From JADLGH01 sp964586675 (GTDB lineage Bacteria; Desulfobacterota_D; UBA1144; Nemesobacterales; UBA2774), in the NCBI GenBank assembly GCA_964586675.1, contig CAZPHQ010000003.1, forward strand, positions 62,001 to 126,000: DNA of 64,000 bases. The letters are read 5' to 3'. Positions 8,393 through 17,193 of this stretch are shown piece by piece. The position numbers and the translations under genes were made by a program. The notes beneath the pieces are model-generated. The model was not told the origin of the DNA. It worked only from the letters and a program-made list of their open reading frames with translations, and made no database searches. Every line of letters begins with the position of its first letter. Positions within the stretch are counted from its first letter, which is position 1.

Positions 8393-10456
8393 TCATTTTT
8401 TCGCGGTTTTACCCGTTTTCTTTTTCGCGTTCATGTCGAGCACCTCTTTCGCTTTCGCGACGACGTGGTCAACTGTAAATCCGAACTCGGGAAGAAGGGC
8501 GCCAATGGGAGCCGATTCCCCGAACGTGCTTATCCCTATCACTCCGCCCCTGTCGTATGAGCCGACGTACCTCCGCCATCCGAAAGTGGAGCCGGCCTCG
8601 ACCGACACCCTAGCATGAACGGAAAGCGGCAGCACCTCCTCCCAGTACTCGGGCCCCTGCATTTCGTAGAGCGACCAGCAAGGCATGCTCACCACGCGGA
8701 CATTTACGCCCTCTTTCTTTAAGACTTCGTACGCCCCGAGGCAGAGCTGAACCTCGGAGCCCGTGCCTATGAGTATTATCTCGGGCTTTTTACCGCTGTC
8801 GGCAAGTATGTAAGCTCCCCTGAGCGCTCCCTCGGCCGGGGCGTAGACGCTCCTGTCGAACGTCGGGATGTCCTGCCTCGTGAGTATGAGCGCGACCGGG
8901 CGGTCTTTAACTGTCATTATGTATTTCCATAGCTGGCTCAGCTCGTTCGCGTCGGCCGGCCTTATGACGTCGAGGTTCGGAATGGCGCGGAGCGACGCGA
9001 GATGCTCTATAGGCTGGTGCGTCGGGCCGTCTTCGCCGAGGCCGATGCTGTCGTGAGTGAATATGAAAACGACCGGGATGCGCATCAGGCACGCGAGCCT
9101 GAGAGGCGCCCTCATGTAATCGGAGAAAACAAAGTAAGTCGCGGTGTAGGGCTTGAGCTTGCTGAGACACATTCCATTCGCAGAGGCCGCCATGGCGTTT
9201 TCCCTTATGCCGAAGTGAAAATTCTTTCCGTCGTAGATCCCTTTCTCGAAGCTGGCCGCGCCGTCGATGTAGGTCTTGGTCGAAGAGCCGACGTCGGCCG
9301 CGCCGCCTAACAGGAACGGATACACGGGGACTATGGCGTTCAGTATCTTACTATTTGCTGTACGCGTCGCCGGGCCTTTCGGATTCGGCGGGAAAACGGG
9401 CAGCACCTTTTCCCATCCCTCCGGCATTTCCCTTTGCTGCAGCCTCCTGAATTCCTTCGCGAGGTCGGGATAAACTTTTTCGTAGGCGCTGAACTTCTTG
9501 TTCCATTCGTCCTCGGCGACAGCGCCCTTTCTTATAACGGTTTCCCTGTACTCCTTCACTTCCTCGGGGACGTAAAACTTTTTGTCCGGGTCCCAGCCGT
9601 AGTTTATTTTTGTCTTCCTTATTTCTTCTTCGCCGAGGGGTTCGCCGTGTGCGGCCGAGGTGTCCTGCTTGTTCGGGCTCCCGTATCCGATGTGGCTGTC
9701 GACGATTATCAGCGAGGGCTGCTCGTTTTCGTGAAGCGCCCTCTCGATTGCTTCGGAAAGTAATTCTAGGTCGTTCGCGTCGCCTACTCGCTGAACGTGC
9801 CAGTTGTATCCCATGAACCTCGCGGCGACGTCCTCGCTGAAGGCTAGTGCGGTGTGCCCTTCGATGGTGATGTGGTTGTTGTCGTAAAACCATATGAGGT
9901 TACTCAGGCCGAGGTGCCCCGCGAGCGACGCCGCCTCGCCCGATATACCTTCCATCATGCAGCCGTCGCCGCATATGGCGAATATGTTGTAGTTGATTAT
10001 CTCGTGGCCCGGCTTGTTGAAATAGGCTGCGAGCCACCTTTCCGCTATCGCCATGCCGACGGACGTGGCGACGCCCTGGCCGAGTGGGCCCGTGGTCGTT
10101 TCGACGCCGGGGGTGAGGCCGTATTCCGGGTGCCCCGCGCACTTACTGTGGAGCTGCCGGAAAGTTTTAATGTCGTCCAGGGAAACGTCGTATCCCGTCA
10201 GGTGAAGGAGGCTGTAAAGGAGCATCGAGGCGTGGCCGTTCGAAAGGACGAAACGGTCGCGGCCGGGCCAGTCCGGGTTCTTCGGATTAAATTTCATGAA
10301 CCTGTCCCATATCGCGAACGCCACCGGCGCAAGCGCCATCGGCGTCCCCGGGTGGCCGGAGTTGGCCTTCTGAACGGCGTCCATCGAAAGGGTGCGTACG
10401 GTATTTATTATGAGCTGCTCGAGCTTGTCTATTTTGCCTTTTGGGATTGAATCCAT
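8393..10456 (-). CDS. tkt: Transketolase
   Basis: Thiamine-diphosphate enzyme that moves two-carbon units between ketose and aldose phosphates. The 687-residue protein has the standard layout: a diphosphate-binding domain with NSGHPGTPMALAP (about residues 32-44), the ThDP/metal motif GDGCMMEGISGEAAS followed by the conserved Asn-rich segment, a pyrimidine domain with DSIGLGEDGPTHQP, and a C-terminal domain ending in a Lys-rich tail. The start is supported by GAGGAG about seven bases upstream of the ATG at 10454-10456. It probably heads the pentose phosphate run, unless transcription continues from the glucokinase gene upstream. Confidence 0.97.
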   Translation of the reverse strand: MDSIPKGKIDKLEQLIINTVRTLSMDAVQKANSGHPGTPMALAPVAFAIWDRFMKFNPKNPDWPGRDRFVLSNGHASMLLYSLLHLTGYDVSLDDIKTFRQLHSKCAGHPEYGLTPGVETTTGPLGQGVATSVGMAIAERWLAAYFNKPGHEIINYNIFAICGDGCMMEGISGEAASLAGHLGLSNLIWFYDNNHITIEGHTALAFSEDVAARFMGYNWHVQRVGDANDLELLSEAIERALHENEQPSLIIVDSHIGYGSPNKQDTSAAHGEPLGEEEIRKTKINYGWDPDKKFYVPEEVKEYRETVIRKGAVAEDEWNKKFSAYEKVYPDLAKEFRRLQQREMPEGWEKVLPVFPPNPKGPATRTANSKILNAIVPVYPFLLGGAADVGSSTKTYIDGAASFEKGIYDGKNFHFGIRENAMAASANGMCLSKLKPYTATYFVFSDYMRAPLRLACLMRIPVVFIFTHDSIGLGEDGPTHQPIEHLASLRAIPNLDVIRPADANELSQLWKYIMTVKDRPVALILTRQDIPTFDRSVYAPAEGALRGAYILADSGKKPEIILIGTGSEVQLCLGAYEVLKKEGVNVRVVSMPCWSLYEMQGPEYWEEVLPLSVHARVSVEAGSTFGWRRYVGSYDRGGVIGISTFGESAPIGALLPEFGFTVDHVVAKAKEVLDMNAKKKTGKTAKK

Positions 10457-10783
10457 AACTTTTCTCCTCAGATATACATTTTGGAATTAATTATTAACTG
10501 CGTATTAAGACGGGAAATAGGCAAAATTTTGTAAGCGGATCTCGCAGTCCTTTTTTGCGGGCAGCACGGGATAACAGGAATGCCCCGAGCGCAGCGTGAG
10601 ACTACGAGTGCAGTCCCGGTTTCGCGGATTTTCCTTTGTTAATTCGAATACCGTGTATGGGAGAGCTTGTTTTCGAGACAAGTTTCTTCCTCGATCGAGC
10701 GGCAGCGGGTTCGGCGGAATTTAAGAACTATTCTCCAGAGAATTATCACACAACGGACGGGCTTTTTCAAGAAAGCCCGGGGC
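10457..10783. other. 327-base intergenic region upstream of tkt
   Basis: No convincing gene is present. The tkt-proximal part holds the Shine-Dalgarno sequence and an AT-rich stretch (about 10470-10530) where a promoter would be expected, but no sigma70-type pair is clear. The distal end carries the hairpin annotated separately after ppgK. Confidence 0.5.
10758..10779 (-). terminator. Hairpin just after ppgK
   Basis: CGGGCTTT and AAAGCCCG form an eight-base-pair perfect stem with a six-base loop, starting five bases past the ppgK stop codon. There is no strong run of T on the minus strand, so it may be a weak terminator or a 3'-end stabilising hairpin rather than an efficient stop. Confidence 0.45.
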
Positions 10784-11560
10784 TCAAATCTCATGCCCGA
10801 GCGCGGCCCCGACTATCCCGGCGTCGTTCAGCATCTCGGCGTCGACCACTTCGGCCCGGAGCTTGAGATAAGGGAAAAACTTATCGGAGCTTGCGCTTAC
10901 CCCGCCGCCTATGATAAAGAGGTCAGGCGATAAATAGCGCTCCATGTGCCTTAGATACTTGTCGACCCTTTTGCCCCATTTTTTCCAACTTAGCTTATGA
11001 ATCTCTCTCTGAAGAGCGGACGCACGAGTTTCGGCGTCGACGCCGTCGATTTCTATGTGGCCGAATTCGGTGTTCCTGACGAGCTGGCCGTCGACGAAAA
11101 GAGCGGTTCCTATGCCGGTCCCCAGGGTTACCATCAGAACGATCCCCCCTTCCGGATTGTTACGCTTCTTTCCGGCGCCGAATTTCATCTCGGCGAGCCC
11201 GGCGGCGTCGGCGTCGTTTATCACGACAGCCTTACACTTGTGGAATTTCTCGATCTCGTCCCTTATGTTGACCCCTATCCACTTTTTGGAAAGGTTAGCC
11301 GCCGTGTAGACCTCGCCGTCCTTCATCACTCCCGGGAACCCGCATCCGACGCTCCCCTCCCACTTCCAGTGGTCTATGACGCCGTGAAGCGCGGCGAGCA
11401 TCTTCTTCGGCGTCGCGGGTCGGGGGGTTTCGACCCGGTATCTTTCAGCGAGCAGCGCTCCCTTTTCCGTATCCACGGGCGCGGCCTTGATTCCTGTCCC
11501 GCCGATGTCTATTCCGAGTATGGTCGATTTTTTCGGGGAGGATTTTTTACTTCCGGGCAT
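10784..11560 (-). CDS. ppgK: Polyphosphate glucokinase (ROK family)
   Basis: Phosphorylates glucose, in this family using polyphosphate and often ATP. The 258 residues show the ROK pattern: GIDIGGTGIKAAPVD at 16-30, GCGFPGVMKDG around 72-82, the catalytic acidic motif NDADAAGLAE at 115-124, the second phosphate-binding motif TLGTGIGTALF at 145-155 and TEFGHIEIDG at 164-173. The sequence resembles strictly defined polyphosphate glucokinases more than ATP glucokinases, especially GIKAAPVD. It lies 327 bases upstream of tkt in the same direction and supplies the substrate of Zwf, so it feeds the operon. Confidence 0.9.
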   Translation of the reverse strand: MPGSKKSSPKKSTILGIDIGGTGIKAAPVDTEKGALLAERYRVETPRPATPKKMLAALHGVIDHWKWEGSVGCGFPGVMKDGEVYTAANLSKKWIGVNIRDEIEKFHKCKAVVINDADAAGLAEMKFGAGKKRNNPEGGIVLMVTLGTGIGTALFVDGQLVRNTEFGHIEIDGVDAETRASALQREIHKLSWKKWGKRVDKYLRHMERYLSPDLFIIGGGVSASSDKFFPYLKLRAEVVDAEMLNDAGIVGAALGHEI

Positions 11561-11797
11561 TGGCTTTTCCTTTCGTCAGCAAGTTTTTCTAATTCTACAC
11601 CAACTAGCGCCGGAATTTAAAGACCCGTGGGGTTTAAACGGCAGTGGCCGGCGCGGAAACGAAATTCGAATGAATCTTTACAAAGCCCGGGGAATCATAA
11701 TAATATCTGGTCCGCCGGTTTTAGACCGCGCGGCGCTCGGGCGCGGAAAGACTTCGCGCCTCAATCTACATAACTTACGAAGCGGGAGGTAAGCGAA

Positions 11798-12121
11798 ATG
11801 GCGTGGATTTATTTACTCTTGGCAGGAATGATAGAGATGGGATGGCCGCTCGGACTCAAATACGCATGGACCGAAAAGGGCGTACAGATCGTCCCGGCGA
11901 TAATAGCCATAATATGCATACTCATAAGCGGATTCCTCCTTTTCCTGGCCCAGAGGGAGATACCCGTGGGCACCGCTTACGCAATCTGGACGGGTCTCGG
12001 CACGGTCGGCACCTTCGCGCTCGGCATCATACTCTTCGGAGAGCCCGCGCAGGCGATGAGGTTCGTCTTCGTCGGGTTCATACTGGCGGGAATCGTCGGG
12101 TTAAAGCTCGTATCCTCCTGA
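11798..12121 (+). CDS. sugE: SMR-family guanidinium exporter (SugE/Gdx type)
   Basis: A 107-residue membrane protein with four hydrophobic segments. The essential proton/substrate-coupling glutamate is Glu13 in MIEMGWPLGLKYAW, and the segment GTAYAIWTGLGTVG matches the SugE/Gdx branch rather than the EmrE branch of small multidrug resistance proteins. Gdx proteins export guanidinium ion in exchange for protons and work as antiparallel dimers in the inner membrane. A strong GGGAGGT lies seven bases before the ATG. It precedes the pterin genes by 67 bases but has no obvious functional tie to them. A guanidine riboswitch would be expected for this family; I could not recognise one upstream. Confidence 0.9.
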   Translation: MAWIYLLLAGMIEMGWPLGLKYAWTEKGVQIVPAIIAIICILISGFLLFLAQREIPVGTAYAIWTGLGTVGTFALGIILFGEPAQAMRFVFVGFILAGIVGLKLVSS

Positions 12122-12141
12122 CGTCCGTGATACAGGTCCTG

Positions 12142-12150
12142 TGTTATAAT
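12142..12150 (+). promoter_or_regulatory. Extended -10 promoter for the pterin genes
   Basis: TGTTATAAT matches the extended -10 consensus TGnTATAAT exactly. It lies 38 bases before the folM-like ATG, giving a predicted short leader of about 30 bases. No good -35 element is visible, as is common for extended -10 promoters. Confidence 0.5.
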
Positions 12151-12188
12151 CTCCGATTAAACACGGTTCCCGAGGGCACGGAGTCAGG

Positions 12189-12902
12189 ATGAGTAAGGCT
12201 GCGTTAATCACAGGCGGCGGCATGAGGCTCGGAAAAGCCATGGCGCTTACGCTGGCCGAAATGGGTTACGACATAGCCCTTCATTACAACAGCTCCGCGT
12301 CCGAATCGGAAAAAACCGCGGGTGAGATAAGGAGCCTCGGCAGGAGCTGCGAGATATTCAAGGCGGATCTCCTTAAAATGGAAGAGGTCAGAACTCTCGT
12401 TCCCCGCGTCTTTGAGGCATTCCCCGGGTGCAGCGTCCTTATAAACAGCGCCTCCGTTTTCGAGAATATCCGCTTTCCGGACGTGACTGAAGAAAGCTTC
12501 GACAGGGATATGAACATAAACTTCAAGGCGCCGTTTTTCTTGTCCCAGGATTTCGCCAGGGGAGCGTCCGCCGGGCTTATCGTCAACATGCTCGATTCCC
12601 GCGTATCGACCAACGCTACGAGCTACTTCGTATATCACCTCGGCAAGAAGGCGCTCAGGGACTTTACGCTCATGGCCGCGAAGGCGCTCGGACCGCGTAT
12701 ACGCGTAAACGCTATATGCCCCGGTCCGGTCCTCCCGCCCCCCGGAGAGGGCGAGGAGTACCTCATACGCATCTCGCAGGATACGCCCATCGGGAAGCCC
12801 GGAAGCCCGGAATACATAACGGCCGCGTTAAAATATATAATCGAAAACACGTACATCACAGGTGAGTGCCTCTTCGTAGACGGGGGGCAGCACCTTCTCT
12901 AG
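12189..12902 (+). CDS. folM: Short-chain pteridine reductase (FolM-like dihydromonapterin reductase)
   Basis: A 237-residue NADPH-dependent short-chain dehydrogenase. The cofactor loop TGGGMRLG (residues 8-15) has the Arg typical of pteridine reductases (TGxxxR[LI]G), INSAS is at 85-89, the catalytic pair is Tyr149-x3-Lys153 (YHLGK), and the C-terminus ends FVDGGQHLL, close to the end of E. coli FolM. FolM/PTR1 enzymes reduce dihydromonapterin or dihydrofolate. The two next genes are FolB and FolK, so a role in pterin/folate reduction is well supported by context. A generic SDR such as FabG is less likely because of the Arg signature and neighbours. Confidence 0.8.
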   Translation: MSKAALITGGGMRLGKAMALTLAEMGYDIALHYNSSASESEKTAGEIRSLGRSCEIFKADLLKMEEVRTLVPRVFEAFPGCSVLINSASVFENIRFPDVTEESFDRDMNINFKAPFFLSQDFARGASAGLIVNMLDSRVSTNATSYFVYHLGKKALRDFTLMAAKALGPRIRVNAICPGPVLPPPGEGEEYLIRISQDTPIGKPGSPEYITAALKYIIENTYITGECLFVDGGQHLL

Positions 12903-12914
12903 GCGGAAGAGCTG

Positions 12915-13262
12915 ATGATAATAAACATAGAGAATTTGAGACTCAGAACCGTAGTCGGGATATTCGAATGGGAGAAGAACGTAAAGCAGGACATCATCAT
13001 CAACATCGAGATAGAATTCGACGGCGCGAAGGCAATTGAAAGCGACGACATCGCTCACACGATAGACTACAAATCGATCACGAAGAAGATCATCGCCGAG
13101 GTTGAAGAGAGGGAATATAACCTCATCGAGAAAATAGCCGGCGACGTCGTGAGAATTATCATGGAAGACGAAAGGGTCGAAGCGGCGGCAGTCAGGATAG
13201 ACAAGCCGGGGGCGCTCCGATTCGCAGACTCGGTTTCCGTTATACACACGGAGTCCAGATAA
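12915..13262 (+). CDS. folB: Dihydroneopterin aldolase
   Basis: Cleaves dihydroneopterin to 6-hydroxymethyl-dihydropterin and glycolaldehyde, a folate-synthesis step. The 115-residue tunnelling-fold protein has the family features: GIFEWEK at residues 15-21, the conserved Tyr52 in IDYKSI, the pterin-binding Glu in NLIEKIA near 72, and the catalytic Lys97 in IDKPGA. It starts 13 bases after the FolM-like gene and ends 13 bases before folK, so the three are almost certainly one transcript. Confidence 0.93.
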   Translation: MIINIENLRLRTVVGIFEWEKNVKQDIIINIEIEFDGAKAIESDDIAHTIDYKSITKKIIAEVEEREYNLIEKIAGDVVRIIMEDERVEAAAVRIDKPGALRFADSVSVIHTESR

Positions 13263-13275
13263 AAACCCCAATCAA

Positions 13276-13665
13276 ATGAAAACCAACCTGGCAGTCCTCG
13301 GACTGGGCTCGAACATCGATCCCGAAGAGAATATCCACAAGGCGACGGAGATGATCCGCGCCGAATTCGGCCTTATAAAAATTTCCTCTTTCATCACGAC
13401 AGAGCCCGTGGGATTTAAAGAGCAGGCCCCTTTTCTAAACGGAGCCCTCCTCATTGAAACGGAACTGGACGCGGCGGCGCTCAAGATTCGCCTGAGGGAG
13501 ATCGAGACCGCTCTCGGGAGGGTCAGAGCGGAAAACAAAAACGGCCCGCGTACTATCGACCTCGACATACTGGTATGGAACGGCGAGGTCGTTGACGACG
13601 ACGTCTACGAGAGGGAGTTTCTCAAATCCTCTATAGTAGAGCTTCTTCCCGGCTTTATCTTTTAG
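13276..13665 (+). CDS. folK: 2-amino-4-hydroxy-6-hydroxymethyldihydropteridine pyrophosphokinase
   Basis: Transfers pyrophosphate from ATP to 6-hydroxymethyl-dihydropterin, preparing it for dihydropteroate synthase. The 129-residue protein opens with LGLGSNIDPEENI and carries the HPPK signature GPRTIDLDILVWNG with the Mg2+-binding DLD. It is slightly shorter than the 150-160 residues of many HPPKs; the C-terminus ends soon after LLPGF. Its last four bases overlap the end of the convergent NTF2-like gene. Confidence 0.92.
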   Translation: MKTNLAVLGLGSNIDPEENIHKATEMIRAEFGLIKISSFITTEPVGFKEQAPFLNGALLIETELDAAALKIRLREIETALGRVRAENKNGPRTIDLDILVWNGEVVDDDVYEREFLKSSIVELLPGFIF

Positions 13666-14204
13666 CGGACGTGCTTTTTTATGAGAGTGTTCGAAGGCAG
13701 GGAGGGATCGAGCACCTTCCGGGCCGTCTCCACCCCGGCGACGGGGAGCCTTTCGGGATCGAGGAGTCCGACCTGCACCAGCACCGACGCCTGGTCCCAG
13801 TAAATGTGCTCGCTCGCGATCTTCCCGTCTTTGAATCCAACGACGACCGCGATGGGAATCTCCACCCTTTTTCCGGTCGGCGGTATACCCGGCAGCATCC
13901 ACGGCATGTCTACCGTGTGCGTGAATTTAAATATCAGCTCGTCGACGATAGCATCGCTCCCCACAGTGCGCGAGACCGGCTCGATCTCGACGTCCGGGGG
14001 CTGGCAGGGAATGAACCAGGTCGAGTAAAAATCGACCACGTTTTCGGTCCCGTATCCGCCCGTCATGACGGGAACGTGATTCACGTGCGGGCCGCCGCTC
14101 ATGGTCTTCATGGTGTCCTCGACATTCTTCGTCGCGAACTCGCAGTCCGTATGCTCCGTCCAAAGATCGACCATATTCTTTTGTTCAGGCGTCATATCGC
14201 TCAT
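13662..14204 (-). CDS. NTF2-like/SnoaL-type protein
   Basis: A 180-residue cytosolic protein whose central part reads as a nuclear-transport-factor-2 fold: an N-terminal helix region with a Trp/Thr-rich segment, then strands including GIPPTGKRVEIPIAVVVGFK and a closing EHIYWDQASVLVQVGLL, typical of SnoaL-like cyclases and ester cyclases. The catalytic residues of characterised SnoaL cyclases cannot be assigned. It follows an FAD-dependent aromatic hydroxylase by 93 bases in the same direction, so it may act on the same ring compound. Exact reaction unknown. Confidence 0.7.
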   Translation of the reverse strand: MSDMTPEQKNMVDLWTEHTDCEFATKNVEDTMKTMSGGPHVNHVPVMTGGYGTENVVDFYSTWFIPCQPPDVEIEPVSRTVGSDAIVDELIFKFTHTVDMPWMLPGIPPTGKRVEIPIAVVVGFKDGKIASEHIYWDQASVLVQVGLLDPERLPVAGVETARKVLDPSLPSNTLIKKHVR

Positions 14205-14297
14205 TGCCCCCCTCCGCTCAACTTACTTACGGAAAGTATATTACGAATTCATTAACCCCGAAATCCGGCGAGGCGAACGAGTATTGGAAACGGGCCG

Positions 14298-15950
14298 TCA
14301 AACGAAAATTCCCTGAAGATATTCCTCGAGGTCGTCGAGACTCGCGGGCTGGTTCCTGAACCCGACGTACCCGTCCGGGCGTATCAGGTATAGCGACGCC
14401 CTTCCCGCTCCGAAGTCCTTATGCATGTGAAGCTCCCCGTCGGTCCATACGGAGCTCATGGTCTTGTAATCATCGGGCACGCCCTTCGGCCCGGCGACGA
14501 CGTGTATATCCACGAGCCCTTCGTACTCAGCCACGACGGCGACGTGGATTTTTCTCAGCTCGTCGAGCTCCATGTCCTCGGGATCGCCCCCCGTGAAGAG
14601 TAGGAGATTGTGAATCCCGTTCCTGAGAAGCCCGTAGAGGTTTCCCTCCCCGCCGGATAGGTCTTTGAGACGATAGTCCCTAACCCTCTCGCCAGCCGTG
14701 AGGTCGTGCCTGTAGCCGTGGTAGCCTTCGGCCATATCGGGCTGATACCATCTCTCGGATACCACGGGACTCTCCTTGTAATGTATCTCGACCTGCGAGA
14801 GCGTGGCGATAAGCTTTTCCTGAACCGCGTCGATGCGGGACGCGATACCCACCACCTTGTTCCTTATCGCAGCGAGTACGGGGTTCTGTATACCGGCCAT
14901 GCGCGTCGCCTTGTCCGTCAGGCTGACGACCTCCTCGCCGACGGGGTGCCGCTCGGCGTTGTAGCTGCCCAAGAGTGACTCCTGGGATTTCCCTTCGAGC
15001 ACGAGCGCGAGCTTCCAGGCAAGGTTATAGGCGTCCTGTATCCCCGTATTCATACCCTGCCCGCCCATGGGGCTGTGTATGTGCGCGGCGTCGCCGGAGA
15101 GGAAAATCCTTCCGTCGCCGTACCTCTCGACCATCCTGTGATGGAGCCTGAAATAGGCGAGCCAGTTGGGATCGGTAACGCTCTTGTATTTTATCTCCCT
15201 CTCGCCCATGAGTCTCTTCACGTCGTCGAGCGTGGGATCGGGCATCTCCTCGGTTACGGGCGCGTCCTGGAGCTCGAACATGAGCCGGCCCCTGTTTTTG
15301 TAGAGCGGAAAGTAAGCCGTGATTCCTTTCGGATGAACGAACGCAGAGAGGTGGTGAAACGGGTATTCCCAATCCAGATCGCAGTCCGCCAGGAGCCAGT
15401 AGTTGGGATAGGGAGCCCCTTCGAACTCTAGCCCGAGAATATGCCGGACAGTGCTGTGCGACCCGTCGCACCCGGAGACGTATGCGCTTTCGATTATCTC
15501 TTCGGAGCCGTCGGGGAGCTTCACGTGCGAGCGGCACTTGTCCGCGCCCCTGTCTATCGCGAGCAGCTCCTTTTCCCTCTCGACATTTATGCCGTAGGAT
15601 TCGAGGCGCTCGTTGAGTACCTTCTCCGTGTCGCTCTGGGCGAGTATAAGGAGGTAGGGATACTTACTCTCTATCGAGCTGAAGGAAAGGCTCGCGAGCG
15701 GCCGCCCGCGGTCGTATATGTCGAAGCCGTTGCATATGTTGCCCCCGTCGAGAACGGAGTCTATGAGGCCCATGTTCTCGAAGACCTCCATCGTCCGGGC
15801 GTGGATGCCGAAGGCCTTCGACTTGTCCGAAGGAGCTGAGGCCTTGTCGATTATCCTGAACGAAATACCCCTTCGGGCGAGCTCGCAAGCCATCGTGAGC
15901 CCTGTCGGGCCCGCGCCGATTATAAGAACCCCTATACCGGAACCTGACAT
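14298..15950 (-). CDS. FAD-dependent aromatic hydroxylase (PheA/TfdB/PcpB family)
   Basis: A flavoprotein monooxygenase of about 550 residues. The N-terminal FAD motif VLIIGAGPTGLTMACELARR is followed by a DG motif (SGCDGSHSTVRHILG) and the second FAD motif GDAAHIHSPMGGQGMNTG; a C-terminal thioredoxin-like region ends the protein. These are the signatures of NAD(P)H-dependent phenol, pentachlorophenol and polyketide hydroxylases. I place the start at the ATG at 15948-15950 because GGAGG lies just before it; an upstream ATG at 15962 would put that ribosome site inside the coding region. It forms a two-gene unit with the NTF2-like gene. Substrate unknown. Confidence 0.85.
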   Translation of the reverse strand: MSGSGIGVLIIGAGPTGLTMACELARRGISFRIIDKASAPSDKSKAFGIHARTMEVFENMGLIDSVLDGGNICNGFDIYDRGRPLASLSFSSIESKYPYLLILAQSDTEKVLNERLESYGINVEREKELLAIDRGADKCRSHVKLPDGSEEIIESAYVSGCDGSHSTVRHILGLEFEGAPYPNYWLLADCDLDWEYPFHHLSAFVHPKGITAYFPLYKNRGRLMFELQDAPVTEEMPDPTLDDVKRLMGEREIKYKSVTDPNWLAYFRLHHRMVERYGDGRIFLSGDAAHIHSPMGGQGMNTGIQDAYNLAWKLALVLEGKSQESLLGSYNAERHPVGEEVVSLTDKATRMAGIQNPVLAAIRNKVVGIASRIDAVQEKLIATLSQVEIHYKESPVVSERWYQPDMAEGYHGYRHDLTAGERVRDYRLKDLSGGEGNLYGLLRNGIHNLLLFTGGDPEDMELDELRKIHVAVVAEYEGLVDIHVVAGPKGVPDDYKTMSSVWTDGELHMHKDFGAGRASLYLIRPDGYVGFRNQPASLDDLEEYLQGIFV

Positions 15951-16128
15951 TTTAGCCTCCATTGCCGGCGGGGACGGAGCGAAAAACCGGAAGACCCGAT
16001 GCGCGGCGCGGTGAATTTATTCCGGCGAATAAATTATACAAACCTCCGCGCGTCAGGCCAAATTTATCCCGGCATTCGGTTTCACATCAGTTATAAATTG
16101 GCGTCGGGCTCGCTGAAAAGCGCGCCGA

Positions 16129-17193
16129 TCATTTGCCGCCGGAGGAGAGGCCGGCCAGCTTCCCGATCGGCCCCGCGGGGTCTATAACTTCCTTTAAGGC
16201 CGAATACGGAACCGTAACGAAGTAAGAGCCCTCGGCGTATGAGCCGACGGCGTACGGGGCGAAGGCTATCGATATGCCCCTCGGGGAGACGGCGAACGCG
16301 CCGAGGTCATCGGTGCCGAGCTCTTTTAACTGGCCGTCGACGACCCATCCTGCATTTTGCCTGCGAAGCTCGTTGATGCAGTAATCCGAGAGCGTTTTAA
16401 GGTAATTCGAGTTAAGTAGAAAGAGATCGGAGAGCTTCAGCAGGACGGGCTTTCCGTCCTTTATCCAGTAATTCGAAGACATGTAATTGGTGTTGCCGTG
16501 CGCGCCGCCGCTGTATACGAATATTTCCCCCGACAGGCTCACGAGATCGCTGGAGTAGAACTCGACGGCGTAGTTATATCTCTCCTGCCATTCGGCCCTC
16601 GCTTCTTCTGTCTTGAAGTATTCCTCCGCCTCTTTCGTGAACCTCGCCTGCTCGGCTAGAGCGTTCTTTTCGAGGTCCTTCGAGATCTCCTCGAACGGTT
16701 TCAATCCCGAAATGAAATCGGGATACATGTACGACATCTCGTATTTCCCGCCGGCCTTCGTTTCAGACCAGATGTAGTATGCGACCTTATTCAGCTTGAA
16801 AGGTATCTTGTCCTTCCCGCCGGCCTTCATCCATTTCCCTTCGATCGTCTTCGCGTAGTTGGTCCCCTCGGATTCGAGCTTCCCGGCGAAGGTCCCCGTC
16901 CTGTTGCCCTTATCGTCCTGCTCGACGAGGGTGACGATGGAGGTTTCCGTATCGATGCTGCCCGTAAGCGAAAGCGGCGTTCCTATTTTGTCGTACATGT
17001 AAGAACCCGTGACGCCGGATGAGTCCATCACAAGCTCCATCTGTATCGAGAGACCGTCGCCCAGTATCCCCGTGTAGTAGTACCTCGATTCGGGGCGGTC
17101 ATCTTCCTGGCTTGAGACATTCGCCGGCGCGGCGAGGGCCGAGAAAAAAAGCAGCATGGCTAGGGCGCCTGCAATCCGCTTCCACGTTTTCAT
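16129..17193 (-). CDS. Secreted DUF3298 (RsiV/PdaC-like) domain protein
   Basis: A 354-residue exported protein. Residues 1-28 form a signal peptide (basic start, hydrophobic core, small residues at AAPANVSS). Residues about 40-130 look like a beta-rich domain with repeated GSY/GSI turns. The C-terminal half has the DUF4163/DUF3298 arrangement seen in RsiV and PdaC: a VSLSGEIFVYSGGAHGNT segment, a motif for an acidic LSDLFLL, and a closing DLGAFAVSPRGISIAFAPYAVGSY. In RsiV this domain binds lysozyme, but here no anti-sigma region or enzyme domain is attached, so the role in the periplasm is unknown. Confidence 0.75.
   Translation of the reverse strand: MKTWKRIAGALAMLLFFSALAAPANVSSQEDDRPESRYYYTGILGDGLSIQMELVMDSSGVTGSYMYDKIGTPLSLTGSIDTETSIVTLVEQDDKGNRTGTFAGKLESEGTNYAKTIEGKWMKAGGKDKIPFKLNKVAYYIWSETKAGGKYEMSYMYPDFISGLKPFEEISKDLEKNALAEQARFTKEAEEYFKTEEARAEWQERYNYAVEFYSSDLVSLSGEIFVYSGGAHGNTNYMSSNYWIKDGKPVLLKLSDLFLLNSNYLKTLSDYCINELRRQNAGWVVDGQLKELGTDDLGAFAVSPRGISIAFAPYAVGSYAEGSYFVTVPYSALKEVIDPAGPIGKLAGLSSGGK

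Noticed and set aside
11590..11797. Possible guanidine riboswitch upstream of sugE; CTGGTCCG at 11707-11714 looks like part of the ykkC (guanidine-I) core.
   Set aside because: The companion motif CTAGGGTTCC and the ACGG helix are missing, and neither the guanidine-II ACGR hairpin pair nor the guanidine-III pseudoknot fits. A covariance-model scan would decide.
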